This document shows, piece after piece, positions 35,022 to 43,308 of a stretch of 64,000 bases of DNA; the first letter of the stretch is position 1, and every line of letters starts with the position of its first letter. Source of the stretch: G963676655 sp963676655 (GTDB taxonomy: Bacteria > Verrucomicrobiota > Lentisphaeria > Victivallales > Victivallaceae); contig CAXXKX010000003.1 of NCBI GenBank assembly GCA_963676655.2, positions 3,162,001 through 3,226,000 on the forward strand, in the 5' to 3' direction. A model generated the notes under the pieces. The model had not been told where the DNA came from, made no database searches, and worked only from the letters and a program-made list of their open reading frames with translations. The position numbers and the translations under genes were made by a program.

Positions 35022-35212
35022 TTACCCCCCACCAAGAGTTGGAATATAGACTTCAGGCAATTTATTAGGCGGGTGCAATTTGTCTAAAGACTGCGCATCC
35101 AGTTTATTCGTTTTTACCACTTTTCCGCACATAACAACCTTCAATTTATTGATTGGCAGGACATAGACATGAGCTCCGATATCCTAAATTTTCCACATTG
35201 GCCAATAACCGT
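35022..35212 (-). pseudogene. IS110-family transposase remnant
   Basis: The minus-strand frame ends at TAA 35022-35024 and reads AHVYVLPINKLKVV, then KVVKTNKLDAQSLDKL and LPEVYIPTLGGG. This is the DEDD-domain region of IS110 transposases (pattern H-V ... P-x-K-x-K ... K-T-D-x-x-D-A-x-x-L-A-x-L ... L-P-E-V-Y-I-P). Upstream, LLANVENLGYR continues the same protein in another frame, so there is at least one frameshift. Fewer than 65 residues remain; the rest of the gene is gone. Confidence 0.6.
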
Positions 35213-35236
35213 AACGCCTCGCTTCATAAAAACGCG

Positions 35237-36415
35237 TCACTCGTAATGTCCAAACTCGCGCCCGGCTTCCGCAAAAGCCCGGATATTTTCATACGGCGTA
35301 TCGTCGAAAAAAAAGTCGGTCGTAGACAATATCCAATTACCCCGGGGCTTTACCTTAAGCAGCAAATCCCTGACTCGTTCTCTGACTTCTTGCGGGGTAG
35401 CTTTTCTCATGAACTCCACTTGATCCACATTGCCCCGGAGCGCCATATCGTGCCGCATGACTCGCAACGCTTCGTCCAGATCCACGTCTGCCATCGGCGG
35501 AGGCGTCAGATAGCCCCAGCAATTAATGTCCAAATCATTGTAGAGATGCATGACCTTGGCGGCATTACCACAATTGTGAAAAATCACCGGTGTGCCCGTG
35601 TCACGAATTGCCCTGATGAGTCGTTGTTCGTATTCCATTACATAAGTTTTGGCAAAGTGGGGGCCAGCCATACTGCCGATTAAGTGCTCGGCAAGTTCGA
35701 TGACGTCTGCACCGGCTTCGACCATTTTTCGATCTCTCCGAATGGTGCGTTCCAGGAAGTACTCCATCATCTCGCGATAAAATCCTTCATCCTCCATGGG
35801 CAGCACGTACAAATCATCTAATTTATAGAAAAGACTGGTCATTGCGAATACACCGGCGGTATTGGCGTCGACCAGTCCGCGATCGCCCACCGCTTTTGCG
35901 GCCCGACGAATCAGGCTACAATCCATATTGTCGCCCGGAGGAGCGTATTTCCTGAACAATTCAAAATCGTCTGGCGTCTTGATAAGGTGCTCCAGAGGAG
36001 CGGTGACCACCAGATACGTCGAACTCTGCCGATAACTGTCCACACATTTCAGGTCACCGCCGGGCGTGCGAACCGTAACAGTACGGCATAGTTCGTCCGG
36101 CTTCTTCTCTTCAGCAATTGTCACGTCCCAGTTTTCGGCGGATACAATGACGCTGCGATCGTTCAGCGAGCCCATGACGCCAAAATCCCACACGCTGCCC
36201 AGGGTATGCAATACGTCGAAACCGAAGTAGTCACAGTACTCGATAAATTTCTCGATCACGTCAAAGTCGGGAGGGTTCCAAAACGTTTCGATCGTCGGTT
36301 TGTACTGAAACATTTCGTAGACCGCATTGTAATAAAGGAAAGGGGCGATCGGCACCCGATCAACCGGCTCCCCGGCGAGGGTTCGAAACAATCGTTCTCT
36401 ACTTGTGAGTAACAT
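35237..36415 (-). CDS. Uroporphyrinogen-decarboxylase-like (URO-D family) protein
   Basis: A 392-residue URO-D superfamily TIM barrel (ERLFRTLAGEPVDRVPIAPF at the N-terminus; VIFHNCGNAAKVM and ALRGNVDQVEFM in the C-terminal half). In Lentisphaerota and Planctomycetes-type genomes these paralogues are numerous and sit among sugar genes; related proteins are corrinoid methyltransferases or uncharacterised. The H-x-C motif of cobamide methyltransferases (here IFHNCGN) is present, whereas the R-x-G-R heme-substrate residues of HemE are not evident. So I do not consider it a heme enzyme. The function is open. It is separated from its neighbours by pseudogene-rich gaps. Confidence 0.75.
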   Translation of the reverse strand: MLLTSRERLFRTLAGEPVDRVPIAPFLYYNAVYEMFQYKPTIETFWNPPDFDVIEKFIEYCDYFGFDVLHTLGSVWDFGVMGSLNDRSVIVSAENWDVTIAEEKKPDELCRTVTVRTPGGDLKCVDSYRQSSTYLVVTAPLEHLIKTPDDFELFRKYAPPGDNMDCSLIRRAAKAVGDRGLVDANTAGVFAMTSLFYKLDDLYVLPMEDEGFYREMMEYFLERTIRRDRKMVEAGADVIELAEHLIGSMAGPHFAKTYVMEYEQRLIRAIRDTGTPVIFHNCGNAAKVMHLYNDLDINCWGYLTPPPMADVDLDEALRVMRHDMALRGNVDQVEFMRKATPQEVRERVRDLLLKVKPRGNWILSTTDFFFDDTPYENIRAFAEAGREFGHYE

Positions 36416-36645
36416 TTTTCTTTCTCCTTATTTTTTTACCGCGTTTTATCAAAATTTTCTTACTTTTTAGATTAAAGGGAGGCGGTCAACGGTCAAAATC
36501 GTATAAAAAGTTTCATATAATGGGGCGGCTTTACGCCGATTCTGCACCTTGACGGCTCGGAACGAAATATTTGCTCCGATTTACCTCTCTTATCTTTTTC
36601 ATCCGTTTTCATGCTACTTTTGGCACTATCGATTAGTTGGTGTGT

Positions 36646-37305
36646 TTATATTCCGGGAACATATCCTTTCCCGAAACAAGCGTTAAACGGTTTTTTGAAA
36701 CCGTCATCGAAAGACATCCGCGAGGTGCTGCCGCCATCCACGATCAGCGTCTGTCCGATAATAAATCTGGCTTCCGGCGAAGCCAGGAACATCACCGCAT
36801 TGGCAATATCCCGTCCAGATCGGCAATAGCCCCGGCGGTTTCGATCTGGATGCCCACCACCAGGTGTTCATTGAAGAATTCCACCATATCCTTTACATGA
36901 TTCCAGCCCATGTATTTTCCCGCCGGACAGGTGCTGGCACCGAGGCCGCGCACGCCGAGAGGCGGATATTTGACGTTACGGATAAAATTCTCCGCTTCCT
37001 CTTTGCTGTGTATCCTGGGCATAAAAATGCCGTCGACGCCCTGATCAAGAAAACGGCAGGCTTCATGATAGGACGAATCCGCCGCGCGCACCATGCACGG
37101 AAGATCCAGCGCCCGGGCGATGCGGATTTGTTCGAGGATGGTCGCTGTTCAACGCCGTGTGTTCGCGGTCGATAAGCGCCATATCATAACCGCAATCCTG
37201 GTACATTTCCATGACCGCGCCCGATCTGGAGTCCATGACGCATCCGGCGATCAGCGTTTCTTTACGTTTGACGCGTTCTTTTAATTTTCCTGTAAGACCT
37301 TTCAT
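36646..37305 (-). pseudogene. Chimeric pseudogene: HpaI aldolase N-terminus fused to SDR C-terminus
   Basis: From 37305 down to about 36814 the DNA is almost the same as the aldolase gene at 34026-34859, with a 2-bp deletion near 37140 (GGATGGTCGC versus GGATAGTTTCGC) that breaks the frame. From 36813 to the stop at 36646 it is almost the same as the last 50 codons of the SDR gene at 39706-40527 (ending NACFGKGYVPGI). The joint is TATCCCG at 36807-36813, present in both parents. The gap 36416-36645 and 37306-37413 shows nothing else. Confidence 0.85.
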
Positions 37306-37413
37306 GCATTAATCTCTCTTTTATCCGCAACTACTACTAATTTTTACTTGTAATCAAGGATTTGTTAAGGGATTAACTTGACAAATCCTTAGAAGAATTC
37401 AGCAACACCCGTT

Positions 37414-38406
37414 TCAGTTGTTAACTATCAATTTACCAACTTCTTTCTGGGCGGCGATCAGGCAATCCTCCCATTCTTCTTTGCCTGAATCCGCTATCTT
37501 TTTCTCTTTTTCCATAACAGTATATATCTCAGCCATTCCTTCTTCCAGAGATATAAGTGGATGAAACTCCGGAACATCACGCATGAGTTTCTCTGAACTG
37601 AAAAATAAATTATGACTGAAAGGAATATTGAGACCTGGAACATTGGCGGCCGCAAGCGTATCATATGGAATCCCGACCATCTCCACTTCCCGTCCGATTA
37701 TCTTCATAAGGGTTTGATGATATGATCCCCAGGTAAAGAATTCGCGCTTCATCATGTTGTAGGTTTGACCGACGCAACGTTCCCGTCCCAACATAAAGAC
37801 AAAGGCGGGTGCGGCATCGTCTGAGTGAATCCACTGCCCCAGTGTGCGCCCGTCACCATAAACAATAATCGGTTTCCCTTTTCGGATACGATCCAGCCAC
37901 GCCGAACTTCCGCCAATTTGTCTTAAAATTGGCCATTTGGGGCTGGATGTATATGCCGGTTTGATGATGGAGACAGGAAATCCTTCCTTATAATATGCTG
38001 TCAGGAAAACCTGGTCTGCTGCCATTTTATTCCGCCCGTAATCAGTGGTCGGGCGCAACGGGTGATCTTCCGTCGCCGGAAGCCAATCCAGTTCCTCGCC
38101 ATAGGTAGTTACGGTTGAACAATATATCAGATGCTTGACCCCGCGAAACGCGCGCAAAGTACTTTGCGCATCTTCGGCGTTAAAGCAGATCATGTCAATT
38201 GCAGCGTCAAAACGTCCATTCTGCATTGCTGCTTCAAAGGCCGACCGATCCTCTCGTCGATCGCCATAAATTGTGGTTACCCCCTCTGGTGCGGCTGAAC
38301 TACTTTTCCCTCGGTTGAACACTGTTACGTCATGTCCAACCTGGACCAACAACCGGACTATACTGGAGCTAATGTTCCCAGTTCCGCCAACAACACAAAC
38401 TTTCAT
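37414..38406 (-). CDS. NAD-dependent epimerase/dehydratase
   Basis: A 330-residue extended SDR. The NAD loop is VVGGTGNISSSIVRLLVQ (the usual G-x-x-G-x-x-G in variant form), followed by NRGKSS, the Ser/Thr in IYCSTVTTYG and Y-x-x-x-K in DYGRNKMAADQ. A C-terminal substrate domain follows (GQWIHSDDAAPAFVFML). It resembles the NAD-dependent epimerase group with isoflavone-reductase-like N-terminus, common next to sugar genes. It is 43 bp downstream of a Gfo/Idh/MocA gene and probably in the same transcript. Confidence 0.82.
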   Translation of the reverse strand: MKVCVVGGTGNISSSIVRLLVQVGHDVTVFNRGKSSSAAPEGVTTIYGDRREDRSAFEAAMQNGRFDAAIDMICFNAEDAQSTLRAFRGVKHLIYCSTVTTYGEELDWLPATEDHPLRPTTDYGRNKMAADQVFLTAYYKEGFPVSIIKPAYTSSPKWPILRQIGGSSAWLDRIRKGKPIIVYGDGRTLGQWIHSDDAAPAFVFMLGRERCVGQTYNMMKREFFTWGSYHQTLMKIIGREVEMVGIPYDTLAAANVPGLNIPFSHNLFFSSEKLMRDVPEFHPLISLEEGMAEIYTVMEKEKKIADSGKEEWEDCLIAAQKEVGKLIVNN

Positions 38407-38449
38407 GATTTCTTCTCCTAAGATGTTTAAATCGTGTTATTTCTAAAGC

Positions 38450-39532
38450 TCAGCTATATTTCTTGATAAGATCCTCTCCTCCTCCCTTTCCGCTGTAAGG
38501 CGTACCGGGATTCCAATCTGTAGGAGACGGCGGAACAAACTGGTCGACCGGGAAAGTAACTTGGCAGCGATTGAGACTCGAAACATAGGAACCTTCAACT
38601 ATTTCCAACGCCAACAGTGAGCTGTCCGGGATCGTGTAGTCTAAAGTTCCCTGATGGATCATATCTGCCATTGCTTCCAAATATCTTTGATGAGTCCCTT
38701 TAGAAAAAGCACCGCATTCAATGACTTTGCCTTCCGGGAATTCCTTGTTTTGTATAAAATAAGAATTTGGCCAACTGTCGCAGATAATTTGCCCTGACGA
38801 ACCCCAAATACGAAATATGGCACTGCGTTTCGGAAAGTTCCTCGTATTCTGATCGCGCACACTGTCTCCAGTATGTAAAACGCACCGCACACCATTATTA
38901 GCTTTGGAATAACTTACCGCCCGCGTCTCAACTTGTGAACCGTGACAGTATGAACGAAATTCAGTATCGCAGATGGACATGAGCCAGTCCATTGAGGATA
39001 TTCCAGCCAGTTGGACAAAGAAGACCAGCCAATGGGTGGCGCTGCTCATAAGATCCCAATGGGATTCAATTTCAACCAGTTCCAGTCTGCCAATATCTCC
39101 CGCCTTGACCCGTGCAATCACTTCCAGCCCTCCCTTTGTAAACATTCCATGGGGAACTACCATCGGCAATTTGCGTGCTTTAATGGCCTTCATAAATCGC
39201 CGCGCGGATGCGACCGAATCCGCTAGCGGCTTTTCTACCAAAATTCCCTTCAAGGACGGAATTGTCAGCGCATCCATTGTAACCTGCTCATGAGATGGCG
39301 GATAAGTGCTGACACACACGACATCTACCGGGCATTTCTTAAACATTTCAACATGATCGGCAAAGGTTTGAATGCCTTGAAAATCTTCTTTTAATTTCTT
39401 TCTGGCTTCTGGATTAATGTCAGCGGCCGCCAACAATTCAAATTTCTGCGAATTGTGAAATACATTCATACATGCTCTTCCTGCACCGCCGCCACCGACA
39501 ACTACCGCCGTTAATTTCTTGGCTTTACTCAT
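38450..39532 (-). CDS. Gfo/Idh/MocA-family oxidoreductase
   Basis: A 360-residue NAD(P)-dependent oxidoreductase: N-terminal Rossmann domain (TAVVVGGGGAGRACMNVF), the conserved E-K-P motif in GILVEKPLADSVASA, and the C-terminal alpha/beta substrate domain. It likely oxidises or reduces a sugar or inositol. It lies between an SDR gene (upstream, 173 bp, with a hairpin in the gap) and the epimerase gene (downstream, 43 bp). Substrate unknown. Confidence 0.86.
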   Translation of the reverse strand: MSKAKKLTAVVVGGGGAGRACMNVFHNSQKFELLAAADINPEARKKLKEDFQGIQTFADHVEMFKKCPVDVVCVSTYPPSHEQVTMDALTIPSLKGILVEKPLADSVASARRFMKAIKARKLPMVVPHGMFTKGGLEVIARVKAGDIGRLELVEIESHWDLMSSATHWLVFFVQLAGISSMDWLMSICDTEFRSYCHGSQVETRAVSYSKANNGVRCVLHTGDSVRDQNTRNFPKRSAIFRIWGSSGQIICDSWPNSYFIQNKEFPEGKVIECGAFSKGTHQRYLEAMADMIHQGTLDYTIPDSSLLALEIVEGSYVSSLNRCQVTFPVDQFVPPSPTDWNPGTPYSGKGGGEDLIKKYS

Positions 39533-39575
39533 AATTATATCTCTTTAAGATTGTGTTTTTACTTTTCTTGTTAAT

Positions 39576-39656
39576 ATTGCTCCGAAACTAAAGTAGTTGT
39601 AATTTTATAGCCTAAAACAATAGGTATAGCTACAAGTTGTTTTGTTTCGGAGCAAT
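39576..39656. repeat. 81-bp hairpin with perfect 13-bp ends (ATTGCTCCGAAAC)
   Basis: ATTGCTCCGAAAC at 39576-39588 and its exact inverse GTTTCGGAGCAAT at 39644-39656 enclose an imperfectly paired interior (TTGTA ... TACAA; TATAGCCTA ... TAGGTATA). It lies between the SDR and Gfo/Idh genes. It may be a transcription terminator/attenuator or a tiny non-autonomous mobile repeat. No second copy was seen in this window. Confidence 0.55.
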
Positions 39657-39705
39657 AGTTTAATCTAAAACCCACGAATAAATTCAATGCATTAAACCTC
39701 CTGAT

Positions 39706-40527
39706 TTAAATTCCTTTTACATAATCTTTGCCGAAACAAGCGTTAAACGGTTTTTTGAAACCGTCATCGAAAGACATCCGCGAGGTGCTGCCGCCATCCA
39801 CGATCAGCGTCTGTCCGATAATAAATCTGGCTTCCGGCGACGCCAGGAACATCACCGTATTGGCGATATCCCGCGGCTGCCCGACAAACCCGGCGGGTAT
39901 TCCATTCCCCATAACTTCGAGATCAAAGTCGGGCATCACCTTGTAATAGTTTTCAACTTCTATGGAGCCGGGAGCCACCGAGTTCACGCGAACTCCACGA
40001 GGGGCAAGCTCGATGGCCAGTTGACGAGTAAACGCGACGACCGCCCCGCGCGTTCCGGCGTACACGGAGTGTTCCTGGCAGCCTTCAAACGCATGGATTG
40101 AACTGATATTTACTACAACTCCCTGGCTTTTTTCCAATTCGGGCAGCAATGCCTGGGTCAGAAAAAACGGAGCGCGCACGTTTACGTGATAAAGGGTGTC
40201 AAACTGTTCCGGCGTCACCTTTTCAAATGGCATATTCATGGTAATCCCGGCATTGTTGACAAGAATATCAACGCCGCCGAGGAAGTCGACAGCTTTATCA
40301 ACCATCGTTTTAATCGGAGCGAGGTCGTTAAAATCCGCTTTAAAGGCAGCGGCTTTTCCGCCGTTTTCAATAATTTTTTTTACGACATTCTCGGCTCCGG
40401 CCGAACTGCGTGAATAATGCACCGCTACGGCGGCTCCGGCTTCAGCAAAGCCCAAGGCGATACCGCGGCCGATCCCGGTACCCGCGCCGGTTACCAGGAC
40501 TCGTTTATCTTTTAATGAATCAAGCAT
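39706..40527 (-). CDS. SDR-family oxidoreductase with Y-x-x-x-R active site
   Basis: A 273-residue classical SDR with TGAGTGIGRG, NNAG and a C-terminal FIIGQTLIVDGGSTSRM. The catalytic Tyr is Tyr156, but the usual Lys four residues on is Arg160 (SVYAGTRGAVVAFTRQ). The codon is CGC and the surrounding residues are otherwise canonical. Lys normally positions NAD ribose and lowers the Tyr pKa, so activity may be altered. Its last 50 codons were copied into the chimeric pseudogene at 36646-36813. It is 55 bp downstream of the phosphotriesterase-like gene. Confidence 0.87.
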   Translation of the reverse strand: MLDSLKDKRVLVTGAGTGIGRGIALGFAEAGAAVAVHYSRSSAGAENVVKKIIENGGKAAAFKADFNDLAPIKTMVDKAVDFLGGVDILVNNAGITMNMPFEKVTPEQFDTLYHVNVRAPFFLTQALLPELEKSQGVVVNISSIHAFEGCQEHSVYAGTRGAVVAFTRQLAIELAPRGVRVNSVAPGSIEVENYYKVMPDFDLEVMGNGIPAGFVGQPRDIANTVMFLASPEARFIIGQTLIVDGGSTSRMSFDDGFKKPFNACFGKDYVKGI

Positions 40528-40582
40528 TTTGATATTTCTCTTTTACCTTTTTATTTTCTTATACATAAAAATGAATAAGCGA

Positions 40583-41533
40583 TCAGAATGAAAACTGAAA
40601 TATTTTTTGCGGATTGCCGGTTATTATAGTTTGCATTTCCTCGTGGCTGATACCATGTTCAATCAGTGCCGGAACAACATTCTTTAGTATGTGACTATAA
40701 CCGTTTCCGCCATATTTATGTAAAAATCCTTTAACGCATATATCCGTTGATATCATAATTTTATCCAGAAATCCCATCCTTATCAATTCCCGGAACAATG
40801 CAGCTCGTTCTTCTATCGGGAATGTCGCTTGAAACATGAATAAATCATATTCCACACAACAGCCGCGCGAAACAAAGTCAAGTACACAATCCAAGTCTTC
40901 GCTTTTGCCAAAATGACAAAGAATGACCTTTTTAAGGTTTCCCCCTTCATTTTCAACTATGTCTACAGCACGGGATCTCAATGATGCCGGAGCTCCAATA
41001 TCAAAATGAATACTTAGCGCTGCGCCCGTTTTTAGCTGTGCCCGAGCACTTGCAATTAACACCTTTTCCTCATTGTCAGTCATTTTGCCACTTATGCCAA
41101 TTTCTCCGATAACACCAGCTTTTATATCGGTTCCATCCATTCCCTCCAGAACATCATTGACAATTTCACGTTCGATATCGTCAACCGCCATAGAATCAAT
41201 ACTGTTCGGATGCCATTGATCTTTATAATAACCAGCCCCCATAATAATATTTACTTTTGATTCCTGGGAAATCTTCCGTATAACCTCCGGCTCTCTTCCC
41301 AAACCAATATTACTCATATTTACCACTGTATTGCCGTTGAGTTGCCGAAACCTTATCAGTTCTTCAACGGCAAGCGCCGGATCGTCCAAAAGAACATTTT
41401 CACTATGGTTTATCAGGACATGTTCATGAGGTAAAGTTATTCCCATTTGTTTTGCTGGCATCAAGCCACAGACTGTCATAACGTTGCCTGACGCCAAGTC
41501 TCGCCATTGTTTACCTTTTAATGAATCAATCAT
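40583..41533 (-). CDS. Phosphotriesterase-like metal hydrolase
   Basis: A 316-residue amidohydrolase-superfamily protein of the phosphotriesterase homology group. Metal motifs: ITLPHEHVLINH (H-x-H), AGVIGEIGISG where Glu takes the place of the carboxylated Lys (as in E. coli Php), ILCHFGKSED and IMISTDICVKG. The second-shell His in the SIHFDIG segment is also present. In carbohydrate clusters such enzymes often open sugar lactones or hydrolyse sugar-phosphate esters; lactonase activity is plausible here. It overlaps the upstream DUF4380-like gene by 8 bp. Confidence 0.82.
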   Translation of the reverse strand: MIDSLKGKQWRDLASGNVMTVCGLMPAKQMGITLPHEHVLINHSENVLLDDPALAVEELIRFRQLNGNTVVNMSNIGLGREPEVIRKISQESKVNIIMGAGYYKDQWHPNSIDSMAVDDIEREIVNDVLEGMDGTDIKAGVIGEIGISGKMTDNEEKVLIASARAQLKTGAALSIHFDIGAPASLRSRAVDIVENEGGNLKKVILCHFGKSEDLDCVLDFVSRGCCVEYDLFMFQATFPIEERAALFRELIRMGFLDKIMISTDICVKGFLHKYGGNGYSHILKNVVPALIEHGISHEEMQTIITGNPQKIFQFSF

Positions 41534-42437
41534 TTTGTGCTCCCGCTAATTTATTTACGGCTTCAAAGAACCCGGGTGAACCGGGGCTATGGTTGAATTC
41601 GGGATAAATATGCCACTGTTCCACATGTTCAACGGTTTGTCCGGGTTCCAGTAACGTCAATGGTCCGAGCGACTCCAGTTCCATGAAAGATTTTTCGCTG
41701 TACGACTCGAAATTACAACCGCCGTCCGGATATTTTCCGGCGCTGTTCCAGCCGAACTGTTTAACAAAAAGCATTCCTTTAACCGCGTAAGCGGCCCAGC
41801 CTTTGGAAATCTCCAGGCCTAATTTGTGAGGAGTTTCCGCTTTGGTGTGGTCCAGCAGCAAATGACCTTTTCTAAAATTCAACCGGGAATCAGACATATC
41901 GGAATATGACCACACCGACAGCCGATAGGCCGGACTTACGCATTCGAAATGAGGCTGCGGCAACGGCAGCGGAATGACGGCAACGCCTCCTTCGGTCATA
42001 ATGCTGAGCGCCCAGCAGGAAACTTCAATCGGCCATCTGCCGATATTAGTGACCCGGTGCGTCAACGAAACACATGGCTGTTTCGGATCCATGCTGATTT
42101 CGATTTCACGCTGAATGCCGTTTTCCGGCTCCGGGGGCGGCGTTAGCCGCAATGAAAGATCGCTGATCTTTTCCCATGCAACCGGCGAATTATCCAAGAC
42201 ATAAGTTCTCGGTACCGCTTCCGGAGCGTGCCAGAAACGGTGTCCGCCCCGCAATTGCCAGTCCTTTTCTCCGCTCTTGCCGAGCTGTTCCGGAAACTCT
42301 TTGAAGATGTTTGCTTCTCCCGGAAAGCCCAGACGGATTATCCTCGGGCCCACATCCAGAGTCGCGACAAGCTCGATAGCGCCATTACTCAACTTGACGT
42401 TATTTTCCCAACCGCCATATTCTATGGTTTCAATCAT
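41526..42437 (-). CDS. DUF4380-like protein (galactose-mutarotase-like fold)
   Basis: A 303-residue beta-rich protein with GGHRFWHAPEAVPRTYVLDN and SLTHRVTNIGRWPIEVSCWAL, the pattern of the DUF4380/aldose-epimerase-like supersandwich. The His residues around GGHRFWHAPE could form a sugar site. No signal peptide. Both ends overlap the neighbours by 8 bp (phosphotriesterase-like downstream, metallohydrolase upstream), so the three genes form a tight translational unit. A mutarotase or sugar-binding role is inferred; no activity is established for the family as far as I know. Confidence 0.65.
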   Translation of the reverse strand: MIETIEYGGWENNVKLSNGAIELVATLDVGPRIIRLGFPGEANIFKEFPEQLGKSGEKDWQLRGGHRFWHAPEAVPRTYVLDNSPVAWEKISDLSLRLTPPPEPENGIQREIEISMDPKQPCVSLTHRVTNIGRWPIEVSCWALSIMTEGGVAVIPLPLPQPHFECVSPAYRLSVWSYSDMSDSRLNFRKGHLLLDHTKAETPHKLGLEISKGWAAYAVKGMLFVKQFGWNSAGKYPDGGCNFESYSEKSFMELESLGPLTLLEPGQTVEHVEQWHIYPEFNHSPGSPGFFEAVNKLAGAQND

Positions 42438-43230
42438 ATTGTTCCTTTTTTTGAATCAGATAACGTTCTCCCGGCGCCATGACCATGCCGTTCAATCCCA
42501 GGCGTTTCGCTTCGGCCAGAAAGGCCGCGGGATCGCCGCCGTGTTCAATGAACATCCAGAAATGACTGGCTATTACTACTTCAGGTTGAATCGCGGATGC
42601 AAGTTCGCAAGCCCCGGTTGCATCAAGGTTGCCGAACGCGCCGTTAATGGGGACAATCATCACATCCACCTGTACGTCCCCCAGAGACTGCAGAATACGC
42701 TCTGTTGCCGGGCCGCTGTCTCCGACGTTGTAGATTATCACGCCGTCAACCTCAAGTAAAAGTCCGACCGCGTCCGGCGCCAGTTCGCCGTGATCCGCAT
42801 AGATTGCACGAATATTAATATCCTCGATTTGAATGCTTTCACTTTCTTTCAGAATTTTGTAGCGTTCGTCTGGAATACCCAATGATTTATACACTTCCTC
42901 GCAGTCCGGAGAGCCGACAAAAAAAGTGTCAGGATTAGAGATAAACGCCGGGAACGCATCAATGTCGAGATGATCCATGTGGGAATGGGTGGAGAGAACT
43001 ATATCGGGTTTAATGTCTTCCGGTTTTACGACAGGCGGCTGCATCCGTTTAAAGCCGAAAGCCTGTTCTACACAGTCCGTCAGGTAAGGATCGATTACAA
43101 TCGTCTTTCCGCACTTGCTTTTGATCAGAAATCCCGCCTGTCCGAGATATTGCAGGACAACACCATCGGCCTGTGGTCTGTCGGTCGAAACGGGAGTCAT
43201 AGTAATATTCGTTTTTTCTTTCATATTCAC
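42430..43230 (-). CDS. UlaG-like MBL-fold metallohydrolase
   Basis: A 266-residue MBL-fold protein. Motif H-x-H-x-D-H in VLSTHSHMDHLDIDAFP, Asp in IYNVGDSGPATERI and His in VVIASHFWMFIEHGGDP. Similar to UlaG/lactonase-type hydrolases and to the protein at 22076-22801. First gene of the three-gene overlapping unit with the DUF4380-like and phosphotriesterase-like genes. Two potential lactone/ester hydrolases in one operon suggest work on a modified sugar acid. Confidence 0.8.
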   Translation of the reverse strand: MNMKEKTNITMTPVSTDRPQADGVVLQYLGQAGFLIKSKCGKTIVIDPYLTDCVEQAFGFKRMQPPVVKPEDIKPDIVLSTHSHMDHLDIDAFPAFISNPDTFFVGSPDCEEVYKSLGIPDERYKILKESESIQIEDINIRAIYADHGELAPDAVGLLLEVDGVIIYNVGDSGPATERILQSLGDVQVDVMIVPINGAFGNLDATGACELASAIQPEVVIASHFWMFIEHGGDPAAFLAEAKRLGLNGMVMAPGERYLIQKKEQYD

Positions 43231-43308
43231 CTATTTTGATTTAACGAAAACATCATGCAAGTGTATAAGCCACCCGACAATATGTTACAATCCGTTCCAT
43301 TATTTTAA

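Noticed and set aside
35237..36415. HemE (uroporphyrinogen decarboxylase) for heme synthesis
   Set aside because: The typical N-terminal substrate Arg motif of HemE is not evident, and the context is sugar metabolism; kept as a URO-D-like protein of unknown function.
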